59,190 nucleotides of DNA from positions 1-59,190 of the forward strand of contig NZ_NIBG01000027.1 in assembly GCF_002270055.1 (NCBI RefSeq), in the 5' to 3' direction. Made by a program: the position numbers and the translations under genes. The stretch comes from Anaeromicrobium sediminis (GTDB lineage Bacteria; Bacillota; Clostridia; Peptostreptococcales; Thermotaleaceae). Below the pieces are notes generated by a model. The model was not told the origin of the DNA and ran no database searches. It was given only the letters and a program-made list of their open reading frames with translations. Shown here piece after piece: positions 51,805 to 59,190 of the stretch (position 1 is its first letter; every line of letters starts with the position of its first letter).

Positions 51805-53765
51805 GTGCGTTAGTAGTATTACTACTAGTGCTAGTTAGTGTTAATACTACTGTTTTTGCCTATGAAACTAGTAGTTCACCAAGAATAGTTATAGGAAGGA
51901 AAATGGATACGCCTGTATTTAATGCAGGAGAAGAGGTAAGATTAGCCATTCCTTTGGATAATGATTCTACCATGAAGGCTCGTCACATAATAATGTATCC
52001 AGTTATAGAAGATCCAAATGAATTTCCCTTTGAAATAGATAAGGCTACTATTAAAAGAAGTGTAGGATCTATTAGTGGACAGTCTAGTGAAAAAGTTCCA
52101 TTTTATTTCAAGGTGAAAGAAAATGCCCAAGATAAGGTCTATACAATAAATTTTAAAGTAGATTATGAAACAGAAAATGGAAGTTCTAATAGTGATTCTC
52201 AAAATCTTTATATAAGAATTACTAATGATAAGGTACAGCCTAATATTAAGATAGCAGATGTGAAACTTCCAGGTAAAGAAATACCATCAGGAAAAGTAAG
52301 TAGAATAGAATTAGATTTAAACAATAAATCTGATCTAGATATTAAGGATTTAGAAGTGAAAATTACAGGTTTTGATAACAAGATAACATTATCTGATTAT
52401 GTGGATACTCAGAGAGTAGAGAGCATAAAAGCTAAAGAATATGCAAAAGTAAAATACAATATAAAAGTAGATTCAGAAGTTGAATCGGGAACTTATAGTT
52501 TAACTTTGGAAATGAAATATAAGGATAAATACGATAAAGAGTATGAACAAAAACAAAACATATATCTACCCGTATCAGGAGAAGACGACCAGGAATTGAA
52601 TTTAGCTTTAGAAAATATATCTAGCCCTAAGGAAGTTTCTCCGAATGAGGACTTTAGTTTAAGTTTTAACTTAAAAAACAACAGTCCTTATGATGCAAAA
52701 TCTGTGAAAGTAACAGTGGATGCAGGAGAAAGCATATTACCAAAGTCATCATCTATTAAAAGTGTAGGTACTTTAGGTGCAGGAAAAGGACAGTCACTAG
52801 AGTTTGTGTTATTTCCTAAGGATGGAGCAGAATCTAAGAACTACCCAGTTAAAGTAAGTGTAGAATATAAGATATCAGGAGAAAAAACTCAGACATTTGA
52901 ACAATACGTGGGAATTTTTGTAGATGATAAGGGTGTGAGCCAAAATCCTAAAATAATAATAGACAATTATAATTATGGAAATGACTTTATAAAAGCTGGA
53001 GAAGAGTTTAATTTAGATTTATCTTTCTTTAATACAAATTCCGCTAAGACAGTTAAGAATATAAAGGTAACATTAAAGCCAGAAGGAGGAATATTCTCCC
53101 CGGTAGGAAGTAGTAACTCCTTCTTTATAGAAAACATAGGAAGTAAAAGCAGAGCTTCCAAGACAATGAAGTTAAAGACAAAACCTGATGCAAAATATCA
53201 GGACTATAATATAGTTGTAAGTATGGAGTATGAAGATGGGTCAGGAAGTAAGTATACAGCTGAAGAGACTATAGGGGTACCAGTAATTCAAGACTCAAGA
53301 CTAGTAGTATCTGATGTGGAATTACCAGATGAGGTATTTGCAAATACACCAACAAATATATCTGTAGATTTTTATAACATGGGAAGATCTCAAATTAGGA
53401 ACCTTATAATAAATACAAAGGGTGACTTTAGAATCAAAAATGGAACACTATATGTGGGAAATTTAGAGGCTGGAAGTGACAACTATTATGATGCTACTAT
53501 TATTCCTGAAAAGGAAGGAGGAGCAAAGGGTGCTGTAACATTTGAATTTGATGATGAGGTTGGAAATCATCAGATAATAGAAAAGGAAATAAGTATAAAT
53601 GCCCAAAAGGAACCAGAAATAGAAATGCCTGAAATGCCTGAACCGGAGGAAAAAGATTCTTCTAAAATGAAGTGGATTGTAGGTCTTGTAATTTTAGGAG
53701 TAGGAGGATTCTTATTCTATAAAAAGCGTAAAAAGAAAACAGAGGAAGTGGGTATAGATGAATAG
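51789..53765 (+). CDS. Large exported NEW3/CARDB-like (COG1361-type) protein of ABC system 3
   Basis: 658 aa. Signal peptide ISALVVLLLVLVSVNTTVFA. About five immunoglobulin-like beta-sandwich repeats of CARDB/NEW3 type follow, each with a 'G.E..L...L.N.S...A..V' pattern (FNAGEEVRLAIPLDNDS; SPNEDFSLSFNLKNNSPYDA; KAGEEFNLDLSFFNTNSAKT; FANTPTNISVDFYNMGRSQI). A C-terminal membrane helix MKWIVGLVILGVGGFLFY and a basic tail anchor it. It sits between the ATPase (16-nt overlap) and the permease (8-nt overlap), taking the position of a MacA-type adaptor. Role inferred: extracellular scaffold or substrate handling. Confidence 0.85.
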   Translation: MYRRISALVVLLLVLVSVNTTVFAYETSSSPRIVIGRKMDTPVFNAGEEVRLAIPLDNDSTMKARHIIMYPVIEDPNEFPFEIDKATIKRSVGSISGQSSEKVPFYFKVKENAQDKVYTINFKVDYETENGSSNSDSQNLYIRITNDKVQPNIKIADVKLPGKEIPSGKVSRIELDLNNKSDLDIKDLEVKITGFDNKITLSDYVDTQRVESIKAKEYAKVKYNIKVDSEVESGTYSLTLEMKYKDKYDKEYEQKQNIYLPVSGEDDQELNLALENISSPKEVSPNEDFSLSFNLKNNSPYDAKSVKVTVDAGESILPKSSSIKSVGTLGAGKGQSLEFVLFPKDGAESKNYPVKVSVEYKISGEKTQTFEQYVGIFVDDKGVSQNPKIIIDNYNYGNDFIKAGEEFNLDLSFFNTNSAKTVKNIKVTLKPEGGIFSPVGSSNSFFIENIGSKSRASKTMKLKTKPDAKYQDYNIVVSMEYEDGSGSKYTAEETIGVPVIQDSRLVVSDVELPDEVFANTPTNISVDFYNMGRSQIRNLIINTKGDFRIKNGTLYVGNLEAGSDNYYDATIIPEKEGGAKGAVTFEFDDEVGNHQIIEKEISINAQKEPEIEMPEMPEPEEKDSSKMKWIVGLVILGVGGFLFYKKRKKKTEEVGIDE

Positions 53766-55074
53766 TTTAGACCTCTTTAAAATGGCATTTAATAACTTAT
53801 GGAGAAAGAAGACCAGGACTTTTTTAACCGTACTAGGTGTAGTTATAGGAACTACTTCTATAGTAGTAATGGTATCTCTAGGAATAGCCATAGATACGGA
53901 ATTTAAAAAAAGTATGGGACAAATGGGAGATTTAACAGTTATAGAAGTTAATGCTGATGGATATAGGCCGATGAATGAAGTTAATAGTAGAGACAAGAAA
54001 GATGTTAAACTAGATGATACGGCCATAGCTACTTTTAAGAAAATAGATGGAGTAGAAGCTGTAACTCCTGAGAAAAGAATGTATATGAGAATTGGAGTAG
54101 GAAAATATATAGCTGATATGAGTGTTGTGGGAATAGATCCAAGTGTTATGAAAGAATTCGGCTTTAAAGCGGAAGAGGGAAGGTTATTAGCTTCAGGAGA
54201 TAAGAAAGTTTTAGTATTCGGTAAAGATACTTTAAATTATTTTAGAAATCCTAGAGTTAGAAATGAAGAAGAACCTCCCACTGTAGATGTACTAGGAAAT
54301 AAATTAACATTAACATCAGATAGATACTTTGGAGAAAGAAATGCAAAACCTCCTTCGGATTACAAAGCTCCTAAGCATTATATGGCTAAGGGAGTAGGTG
54401 TATTAGAAGAAGGTGGTAGGAATGGTTACAGGGCTTACATGAGCATAGAAGAGTTATTAAAAATAGAAGAAGAAGACGAAAAAATAAGAAAAGACTCATC
54501 AAACAGAAGAAGAAATAAAGATGAAAATAAATATGAAACTATAAAGGTTAAAGTTAAAGATGTGGAAAGTGTAGAAGGTGTAGCAGAGATTATAAAGAAT
54601 ATGGGATATGAGACTTTTAGTTTAACGGATATGGTAAATAATATGAAGGAAACAACTCAAAAGATAGGGTTAATACTAGGGGGTATAGGCGGTATAAGTT
54701 TACTAGTAGCCGCTATTGGTATTACAAATACTATGATAATGAGTATATATGAAAGAACTAGAGAAATAGGTGTAATGAAAGTAATAGGAGCTAAGCTTTC
54801 TGATATTAAAAAATTGTTCCTAATAGAGGCTGGTATGATAGGTCTTACAGGGGGATTAGCAGGATTGACTTTCAGTTATTTAGTATCTTTTATATTGAAT
54901 AAGGTGGCAGGAGGAATGATGGGTGGTGGATCTGATACAAAGATTTCTGTCATATCTATAGAACTAGCCCTAGGAGCCTTAGTATTTTCTTTTATCATAG
55001 GAGTTGTGGCAGGATATTTACCTGCAAGACGTGCCATGAACTTAAGTGCTCTTAAAGCAATTAAAAATGAATAA
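53758..55074 (+). CDS. MacB-like FtsX-domain permease of system 3
   Basis: 438 aa. N-terminal helix with RKKTRTFLTVLGVVIGTTSI; extracellular MacB_PCD ~45-305, with an unusual charged Arg/Lys/Asp/Glu-rich insertion around 235-260; C-terminal FtsX helices (GISLLVAAIGITNTMIMSIY, REIGVMKVIGAK, LPARRAMNLSALKAIKNE). Longer than the other two permeases (403 and 394 aa). The start overlaps the preceding gene by 8 nt. Confidence 0.93.
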   Translation: MNSLDLFKMAFNNLWRKKTRTFLTVLGVVIGTTSIVVMVSLGIAIDTEFKKSMGQMGDLTVIEVNADGYRPMNEVNSRDKKDVKLDDTAIATFKKIDGVEAVTPEKRMYMRIGVGKYIADMSVVGIDPSVMKEFGFKAEEGRLLASGDKKVLVFGKDTLNYFRNPRVRNEEEPPTVDVLGNKLTLTSDRYFGERNAKPPSDYKAPKHYMAKGVGVLEEGGRNGYRAYMSIEELLKIEEEDEKIRKDSSNRRRNKDENKYETIKVKVKDVESVEGVAEIIKNMGYETFSLTDMVNNMKETTQKIGLILGGIGGISLLVAAIGITNTMIMSIYERTREIGVMKVIGAKLSDIKKLFLIEAGMIGLTGGLAGLTFSYLVSFILNKVAGGMMGGGSDTKISVISIELALGALVFSFIIGVVAGYLPARRAMNLSALKAIKNE

Positions 55075-55082
55075 ATTATTTT

Positions 55083-55110
55083 AAAGGCCACTAATTATAG
55101 TGGTCTTTTT
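55083..55110 (+). terminator. Intrinsic terminator of ABC system 3
   Basis: AGGCCACTA-ATTA-TAGTGGTCT followed by a T run. Confidence 0.88.
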
Positions 55111-55261
55111 ATTGGAAATAATACATAAGTATTACTACATTACCACTTATTTACAAAAACATTACGGAGTTATGAAATGGGTTGTAATTTTTGGAATTAA
55201 TGTATATTATATGTATAGATTAAAATAAATTATTAAATTATAAGAAAAGGAGGTCGTGTAA

Positions 55262-55363
55262 ATGTTAAATATTAAATCAGTAACATGTGTGGATAGAGAT
55301 ACGTTACAAGTAAAAAAAATAATTGCACGACTTAGGATCTTTAATGGAAATAGAAGTATTTAA
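55262..55363 (+). CDS. 33-aa small protein, unknown
   Basis: ATG with AAAAGGAGGTCG upstream, an excellent ribosome binding site. Product MLNIKSVTCVDRDTLQVKK then IIARLRIFNGNRSI: basic, one Cys, no recognised family. Followed by a strong terminator at 55396. No similar gene in the window. Could be a leader peptide or a short functional protein. Confidence 0.55.
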   Translation: MLNIKSVTCVDRDTLQVKKIIARLRIFNGNRSI

Positions 55364-55395
55364 ATACATTTATTGTATTTTTTATATATGTTATT

Positions 55396-55434
55396 AAAGC
55401 CATAAGTTGTGCACCTGCAACTTATGGCTTTTTT
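55396..55434 (+). terminator. Intrinsic terminator after the 33-aa ORF
   Basis: AAAGCCATAAGTTG / CAACTTATGGCTTT followed by TTT. Confidence 0.88.
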
Positions 55435-55471
55435 ATATACCATTTCATGAAATAGGTAAATTATTAGTTAA

Positions 55472-55507
55472 AAGCCATGGGATTATCCTAGGGCTTTTTT
55501 GTTTTTT
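55472..55507 (+). terminator. Second hairpin with T-tract
   Basis: AAGCCATGGG / CCTAGGGCTT (one mismatch, one wobble), then TTTTGTTTTTT. Only ~35 nt separate it from the previous terminator, so it may be a back-up terminator or the end of a very short transcript. Confidence 0.55.
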
Positions 55508-55593
55508 AAGGAGGTAGATAAGGATGATTAAATTCTAGTCTTCAAGTAATGTTTAGTTAAAAGAGGAGAACTTATTTCATAGGAGGGATAGAA

Positions 55594-55767
55594 ATGACTT
55601 TTTGTTTAAGAATAGGAAGAGTTAAAATTAATGTTGATTTAGAGAAAAAAGATGATAATCTTTTAATAGAAGAGAAGAATATATTACAAAATGAAAAAAT
55701 AAACGAAGTTTTAGAAGAAAGAAGAAACATAGAAGAAAAGCACAATTTAAATAATTATTATTACTAA
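55594..55767 (+). CDS. 57-aa small acidic/helical protein, unknown
   Basis: ATG with TAGGAGGGA upstream. Product starts MTFCLRIGRVKINVDLEKKD and continues as a Glu/Lys/Asn-rich predicted helix ending NLNNYYY. No family recognised. Monocistronic, with its own bidirectional terminator shared with the mrp operon. Real because of the site and terminator; function unknown. Confidence 0.6.
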   Translation: MTFCLRIGRVKINVDLEKKDDNLLIEEKNILQNEKINEVLEERRNIEEKHNLNNYYY

Positions 55768-55772
55768 AATAG

Positions 55773-55805
55773 CGAAAGGGTTATTAGATATTTAATAACC
55801 CTTTC
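55773..55805. terminator. Terminator between the 57-aa ORF and the mrp operon
   Basis: CGAAAGGGTTATTA / TAATAACCCTTTCG hairpin; weak T-tracts on both sides. Confidence 0.6.
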
Positions 55806-55852
55806 GTTAAATTATAACCTTTATTATTTCGCATTTATTCATATTTTAATTT

Positions 55853-57451
55853 TTAAGACACTAATTTACTATAAAAAATCATAATACATATAAAAGTCAC
55901 CAGCATAACATTTGTTGTTTCAAAGGAAACATTAAAATGTCTAATCTTTTTTATTATTTTATAATCCTTGGCAATAAAATTTTTATAAATTATATAACCT
56001 ATTCCCATAGTCATTATATAATTTAACAACTTATCAAAACTCATTATATTAATATGTGAAAGGTCTATATCAAAGATTTCTCTAGTTAACGGAATAAAGA
56101 AGTTTCCAAGAATAATACACATGATGGACAATAAAAACATGGATATGTTGCTTCCAGCATGTCTACTTCTCTCTATAGTAGATTCTCCAAAAAATATTTG
56201 AGACATTTTTATAAATGATACACTTGTACCTAGATTTACAATAAATAACATTATAAATTTCAGATTATTGTCTGCAACACCATGTTTTATTATTGTTTTA
56301 CTTACGAAGCCGTTAAAAAATGGTGAGCCAGTTATAGAAAGCATACCCACAATCATAAATAAAGATGTAAATGGTAAGTTTTTAAATACCCCCCTTATTT
56401 CCGTAATTCTTCTTACTCTATAATTATTAATTATAATTCCAGCTCCCATAAATAATAGGGATTTAAACATTGCATGATTGAAAATGTGCATTACACCGCC
56501 AACATAAGTTTTTCCATCCATACTACTAAGTCCCATCAAAATTATTCCTATCTGTGATATAGTATGAAAAGCTAAAATCTGCTTAATATCTTTCTGACTT
56601 AATGCGAATATAATTCCAGATATGGCTGTGAAAAAACCAAATAAAAAGAATAGATTATAAAAAATTTCTAATTTGAACATTTGATTCATTCTTATAAATA
56701 TATATAAACCACTTTTAACTAATAAGCCAGAAAGTAAGGCTGATATGGAAGCGGGTGCAGCTCCATGAGCTTTAGGTAGCCAATTGTATACTGGGAAAAA
56801 GGCTGATTTAACTCCTATAGCAGCTATTATAAAAATATATGATATTTTTATAATAGAAAAATTTTTTATAGGATATATTTTTTCAGATATTATATCCATA
56901 TTTAATGTTCCAGATACAACATATAATAATATTAAACCTAATAAATAAAAGATCATGCCTGTACTATTAAATAATAGGTAGTATAGTCCTGCGCGTACAG
57001 AATAGCCATCCTTTTTATATATTATAAGAATAGTAGAAATTATGGTAGTTATCTCAATGAAGATAAATAGATTAAATAAGTCATTGCTTTGAAGTAATCC
57101 TAAAAAGGTCCCCTCGAGGAACATTAAGAAAAATAGAAACTTAGAATCCTTCTTTCTTTTATCCCAGCAATAAATTAATATCATCCACCATATAAATATT
57201 GAAAGAAAAATAAATGAAATAGATAGTTTATCATTTTTTAGACATATTCCGATTGTTTTATCCCAGCCACCAAGTAATAAGACATTATTCACAATAAACT
57301 TATTAAAAGCATGATAATATGAAATGGCTAGAATAGTGATTATTGATTGGGATATGAAAACTAAGTAGTTAAAATATTTATTGTTTATTAGATAAATAAA
57401 CATTGCGGTAATTATAGGAATAAATATTAGATAAACCGGTATAAACTTCAT
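55853..57451 (-). CDS. mrpD: Mrp/Mnh-type cation antiporter subunit D (NuoL/M/N-like)
   Basis: 532 aa, about 14 membrane helices of the proton-conducting antiporter family. Signature region: AAIGVKSAFFPVYNWLPKAH followed by GAAPASISALLSGLLVKSG (conserved Lys and His of the channel), IKQILAFHTISQIGIILMGL and MHIFNHAMFKSLLFMGAG. Works in a multisubunit Na+(K+)/H+ antiporter or ion-pumping module. Last gene of an operon that enters from the right edge; starts 1 nt after the mrpC stop codon. Confidence 0.93.
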   Translation of the reverse strand: MKFIPVYLIFIPIITAMFIYLINNKYFNYLVFISQSIITILAISYYHAFNKFIVNNVLLLGGWDKTIGICLKNDKLSISFIFLSIFIWWMILIYCWDKRKKDSKFLFFLMFLEGTFLGLLQSNDLFNLFIFIEITTIISTILIIYKKDGYSVRAGLYYLLFNSTGMIFYLLGLILLYVVSGTLNMDIISEKIYPIKNFSIIKISYIFIIAAIGVKSAFFPVYNWLPKAHGAAPASISALLSGLLVKSGLYIFIRMNQMFKLEIFYNLFFLFGFFTAISGIIFALSQKDIKQILAFHTISQIGIILMGLSSMDGKTYVGGVMHIFNHAMFKSLLFMGAGIIINNYRVRRITEIRGVFKNLPFTSLFMIVGMLSITGSPFFNGFVSKTIIKHGVADNNLKFIMLFIVNLGTSVSFIKMSQIFFGESTIERSRHAGSNISMFLLSIMCIILGNFFIPLTREIFDIDLSHINIMSFDKLLNYIMTMGIGYIIYKNFIAKDYKIIKKIRHFNVSFETTNVMLVTFICIMIFYSKLVS

Positions 57452-57452
57452 A

Positions 57453-57788
57453 CTAACCTTTCCTCTCTATCAATTCTTTCCAATTTAAAGTACCATAATA
57501 ATGAAATATTTTTATACTTAACATAAGAGATAGGGCAGTAATAGAAGCTCCTATTACTATGGTTGTAATCATTAAGGCTTGGGGAAGGGGATCTACCATA
57601 ACCTTTGTTTCTTCAGAAAGTATGGGAATAAAACCATTCTCAACATGGCCAAAATTTAAAAATAATAATATCACTGCCGTTTGGATTATGTTTATGCAGA
57701 TTATGGATTTAATCATATTCTTACTAGTAGCAAGACCGTATACGCCTATTAATACAACAATAAATTGTAATATTAAATCAACTTTCAC
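57453..57788 (-). CDS. mrpC: Mrp/Mnh-type antiporter subunit C (NuoK-like)
   Basis: 111 aa, three helices. MnhC/MrpC signature: GVYGLATSKNMIKSIICINI, VDPLPQALMITTIVIGASIT, ALSLMLSIKIF. GTG start sharing one base with the stop codon of the preceding gene. Homologue of NuoK; forms part of the transmembrane ion path. Confidence 0.93.
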   Translation of the reverse strand: MKVDLILQFIVVLIGVYGLATSKNMIKSIICINIIQTAVILLFLNFGHVENGFIPILSEETKVMVDPLPQALMITTIVIGASITALSLMLSIKIFHYYGTLNWKELIERKG

Positions 57789-58192
57789 TATCTTCCCTCC
57801 TCAATAAAGATTGAAAATATAGCTACAAGACCTGTGGCCACCTTAATTCCAATAAAAAAATTTAATATTACTAAAAATATTTTCTTTAAATTCATATCAC
57901 TATTGACTGGTAAAAAATTAGTGAAATATTCTCCGCGTGTAAAAAAGCTTGCAATAACAATTATTAATATTCCAATAAATAAATACTTTTCAAATTTAAC
58001 TAATAGATTTAAATTTGCTAGTTTTTCATTATCTATAAGAGAGGTTGTAAGTATAGCAGTAGCTAATATAGCACCACCTTGAAAACCTCCCCCAGGTGAT
58101 AAGTGTCCATTTATTATAATATAAAATCCAAATAAAAGCATAAATGGAAATAACAATCTACATATACAAACCAGAATTTGTGAAAATTTCAT
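57788..58192 (-). CDS. mrpB: Mrp/Mnh-type antiporter subunit B (MnhB domain)
   Basis: 134 aa, four helices. MnhB signature: FMLLFGFYIIINGHLSPGGG and FQGGAILATAILTTSLI; C-terminal IGIKVATGLVAIFSIF. In Mbh/Mrp complexes it lies between the MbhE-like and MrpC subunits, exactly as here. GGAAGGATTT precedes the ATG. Confidence 0.92.
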   Translation of the reverse strand: MKFSQILVCICRLLFPFMLLFGFYIIINGHLSPGGGFQGGAILATAILTTSLIDNEKLANLNLLVKFEKYLFIGILIIVIASFFTRGEYFTNFLPVNSDMNLKKIFLVILNFFIGIKVATGLVAIFSIFIEEGR

Positions 58193-58222
58193 CCTATCAA
58201 ATCCTTCCTTTTAAAGGTATTG

Positions 58223-58489
58223 TCAAAGAACTTCATCTTCTCTTTTAGACATAAATAGTATTCCGGCTACAGTTATAAGTAAAATACTAGCTTCAAATAT
58301 TGAGTCGAAGAGTCTGTAATCTAAATAGATGCCAGTTACTATATTTTTTGAACCTGTTTCTTGGTAGGTGTTTTTTAAATAATATTCCTTGCTATCATAG
58401 CTTCTATGTTCTTTAGAGTCAAAAACAGCAGAGGAAAAAGAAATTAACAATACTAGCAACATGCCGATTAAAAGAAAGTTTTTAATCAT
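58223..58489 (-). CDS. MbhE-like small subunit of the Mrp/Mbh antiporter
   Basis: 88 aa. N-terminal helix FLLIGMLLVLLISFSSAVF, an extracytoplasmic stretch, then YLDYRLFDSIFEASILLITV ending the second helix. The TGIYLDYRLFDSIFE segment matches the part of MrpA/MbhE that precedes MnhB domains (xDFRxxDTLxE). ATG 58489 has AAGGTGAG upstream and overlaps the preceding gene by 8 nt. In MrpA-type operons this domain is the C-terminal end of MrpA; here it is separate, as in archaeal-type Mbh modules. Confidence 0.82.
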   Translation of the reverse strand: MIKNFLLIGMLLVLLISFSSAVFDSKEHRSYDSKEYYLKNTYQETGSKNIVTGIYLDYRLFDSIFEASILLITVAGILFMSKREDEVL

Positions 58490-59033
58490 ATGTCTCACCT
58501 TCTCTTACTTTAAGGACAACTACCCTATCATATTTTTCAGTTATCTGCTCTAGTTTGTTCATTAGAATGCTAGACTCTTTTCCTTTGATTAAATAATTTT
58601 CAGTATTAGGACATTTATCTATTATTAAATCAACATCTCTCTGTCGGAAAATTCCATAGAGCTTTCCAATATCATTACTATAAATTGATAGCTTTAAGCC
58701 ATAGTAATTAGTAAAATCTTCTAAAATCCTATAACCCACTCCTTTTATCAATCCGCAATTTCTTAAAAAATCGTCATCCACATGGCTAATAACAACAAAT
58801 TCTCTTTGTTTAGAAATTGAAATAATAAATATTAGAGGAATAATAGCACTTCCAATAGCAACTTCGGCTAATGCTACATCAGGAGATTTGTATAGGTAAT
58901 AAAGACTAGCTGAAATTAATGAAAAAGCTGAGAAAAAAACAATCAGTTTAAGATTATCTTTACTTATAATAATAGTTATTGAAATTAATATTAGAAGCAT
59001 ACTCAATAAATTCACTATATTCATCATATTCAT
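58482..59033 (-). CDS. DUF4040/MbhD-like antiporter subunit with soluble C-terminal extension
   Basis: 183 aa. Residues 1-72 hold three helices with the DUF4040/MbhD signature SLYYLYKSPDVALAEVAIGS. Residues ~85-183 are a hydrophilic alpha/beta domain (LEDFTNYYGLKLSIYSNDIG, IFRQRDVDLIIDKCPNTENY) that resembles part of a periplasmic-binding-like fold; I do not recognise its function. Start ATG overlaps the mrpG stop (ATGA). The extension is longer than a bare MbhD subunit. Confidence 0.8.
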   Translation of the reverse strand: MNMMNIVNLLSMLLILISITIIISKDNLKLIVFFSAFSLISASLYYLYKSPDVALAEVAIGSAIIPLIFIISISKQREFVVISHVDDDFLRNCGLIKGVGYRILEDFTNYYGLKLSIYSNDIGKLYGIFRQRDVDLIIDKCPNTENYLIKGKESSILMNKLEQITEKYDRVVVLKVREGETYD

Positions 59034-59190
59034 TTTTCATTATCTCCCTTTATTTGAATTCCATTAAAATATGCAGATCTAACGATAATATGATTACTTA
59101 TTGGGCTAGTCATCATTATAAAAATTAGAATTAGAAATAATCTTGTTGAAAATAAATTGAATCCAGATTTAATAATTAAAGCTATTAATA
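59030..59190 (-). CDS. mrpG: Mrp/Mnh-type antiporter subunit G, C-terminal part (partial)
   Basis: 53 codons in frame to the window edge, ending with TGA at 59032-59030. The MMTSPISNHIIVRSAYFNGI segment is the conserved end of MnhG/MrpG (TxPxSxHxLxRAAY). The rest of the gene and probably mrpE/mrpF lie to the right. Four-base ATGA overlap with the next gene. Confidence 0.88.
   Translation of the reverse strand, partial: LIALIIKSGFNLFSTRLFLILIFIMMTSPISNHIIVRSAYFNGIQIKGDNEK

Overview
The window is AT-rich, densely coded DNA from a Gram-positive anaerobe. Strong AGGAGG-type ribosome binding sites, short intergenic gaps, abundant T-tailed intrinsic terminators and lipobox signal peptides point to Firmicutes, most likely Clostridia or a Tissierella-like relative; this taxonomic guess is inference from style and gene content. 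A YjjI/YjjW glycyl-radical pair and an apparent selenocysteine (in-frame UGA) glutaredoxin fit an anaerobe that makes selenoproteins. No rRNA, tRNA, CRISPR array, phage module or transposase gene was seen.

Layout, left to right. 1-14.3 kb: the tail of a chemoreceptor, a DEAD-box RNA helicase, a permease / TIM-barrel / PucR-regulator cluster, a DMT exporter, a divergent HxlR regulator and ArsP-like permease with a tiny Cys-containing partner, a DUF1846 protein, an orphan sensor kinase with an extracellular solute-binding domain, and a LysM cell-wall protein. 14.3-19.8 kb: a two-component system divergent from a MacA/MacB-like ABC export operon. 20-28.9 kb: a cold-shock gene with a long leader, a znuA-znuC-znuB zinc uptake operon behind a Zur-like box, tadA, a pentapeptide-repeat protein, a disulfide reductase, motA-motB and a Fur-box-preceded apbE. 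29-34.9 kb: a second MacAB-like operon, which has its own lipoprotein, facing a second two-component system. 35-37.8 kb: an OpuC-type osmolyte importer. 38.3-43.5 kb: a 36-aa ORF, a DUF2225 protein, yjjI-yjjW, the selenoprotein glutaredoxin and a 3D/SH3 wall protein. 43.7-50.7 kb: two tandem chemoreceptors with an amino-acid-binding dCache signature, a PrcB-like lipoprotein and a YcdB/SLH surface protein. 51-55.1 kb: a third MacB-type ABC system in which a large NEW3/CARDB-like exoprotein takes the place of MacA. 55.2-59.2 kb: two small ORFs and an Mrp/Mbh-type multisubunit cation antiporter operon entering from the right edge.

Themes: envelope export (three MacB-type transporters with different accessory proteins, two of them next to two-component systems), metal homeostasis (Zur- and Fur-like boxes), osmotic and ion balance (OpuC, Mrp) and sensing (chemoreceptors, kinases).

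The two most notable non-routine observations are: (1) a glutaredoxin-like gene whose redox motif reads U-P-L-C through an in-frame UGA followed by SECIS-like hairpins; and (2) a family of three roughly 165-175 nt elements (3266-3440, 20310-20473, 50772-50941), all on the + strand and all starting in the T-tract of a gene's terminator. Their stems differ in sequence but keep pairing, which is what a conserved structured RNA or a small mobile hairpin element would look like.
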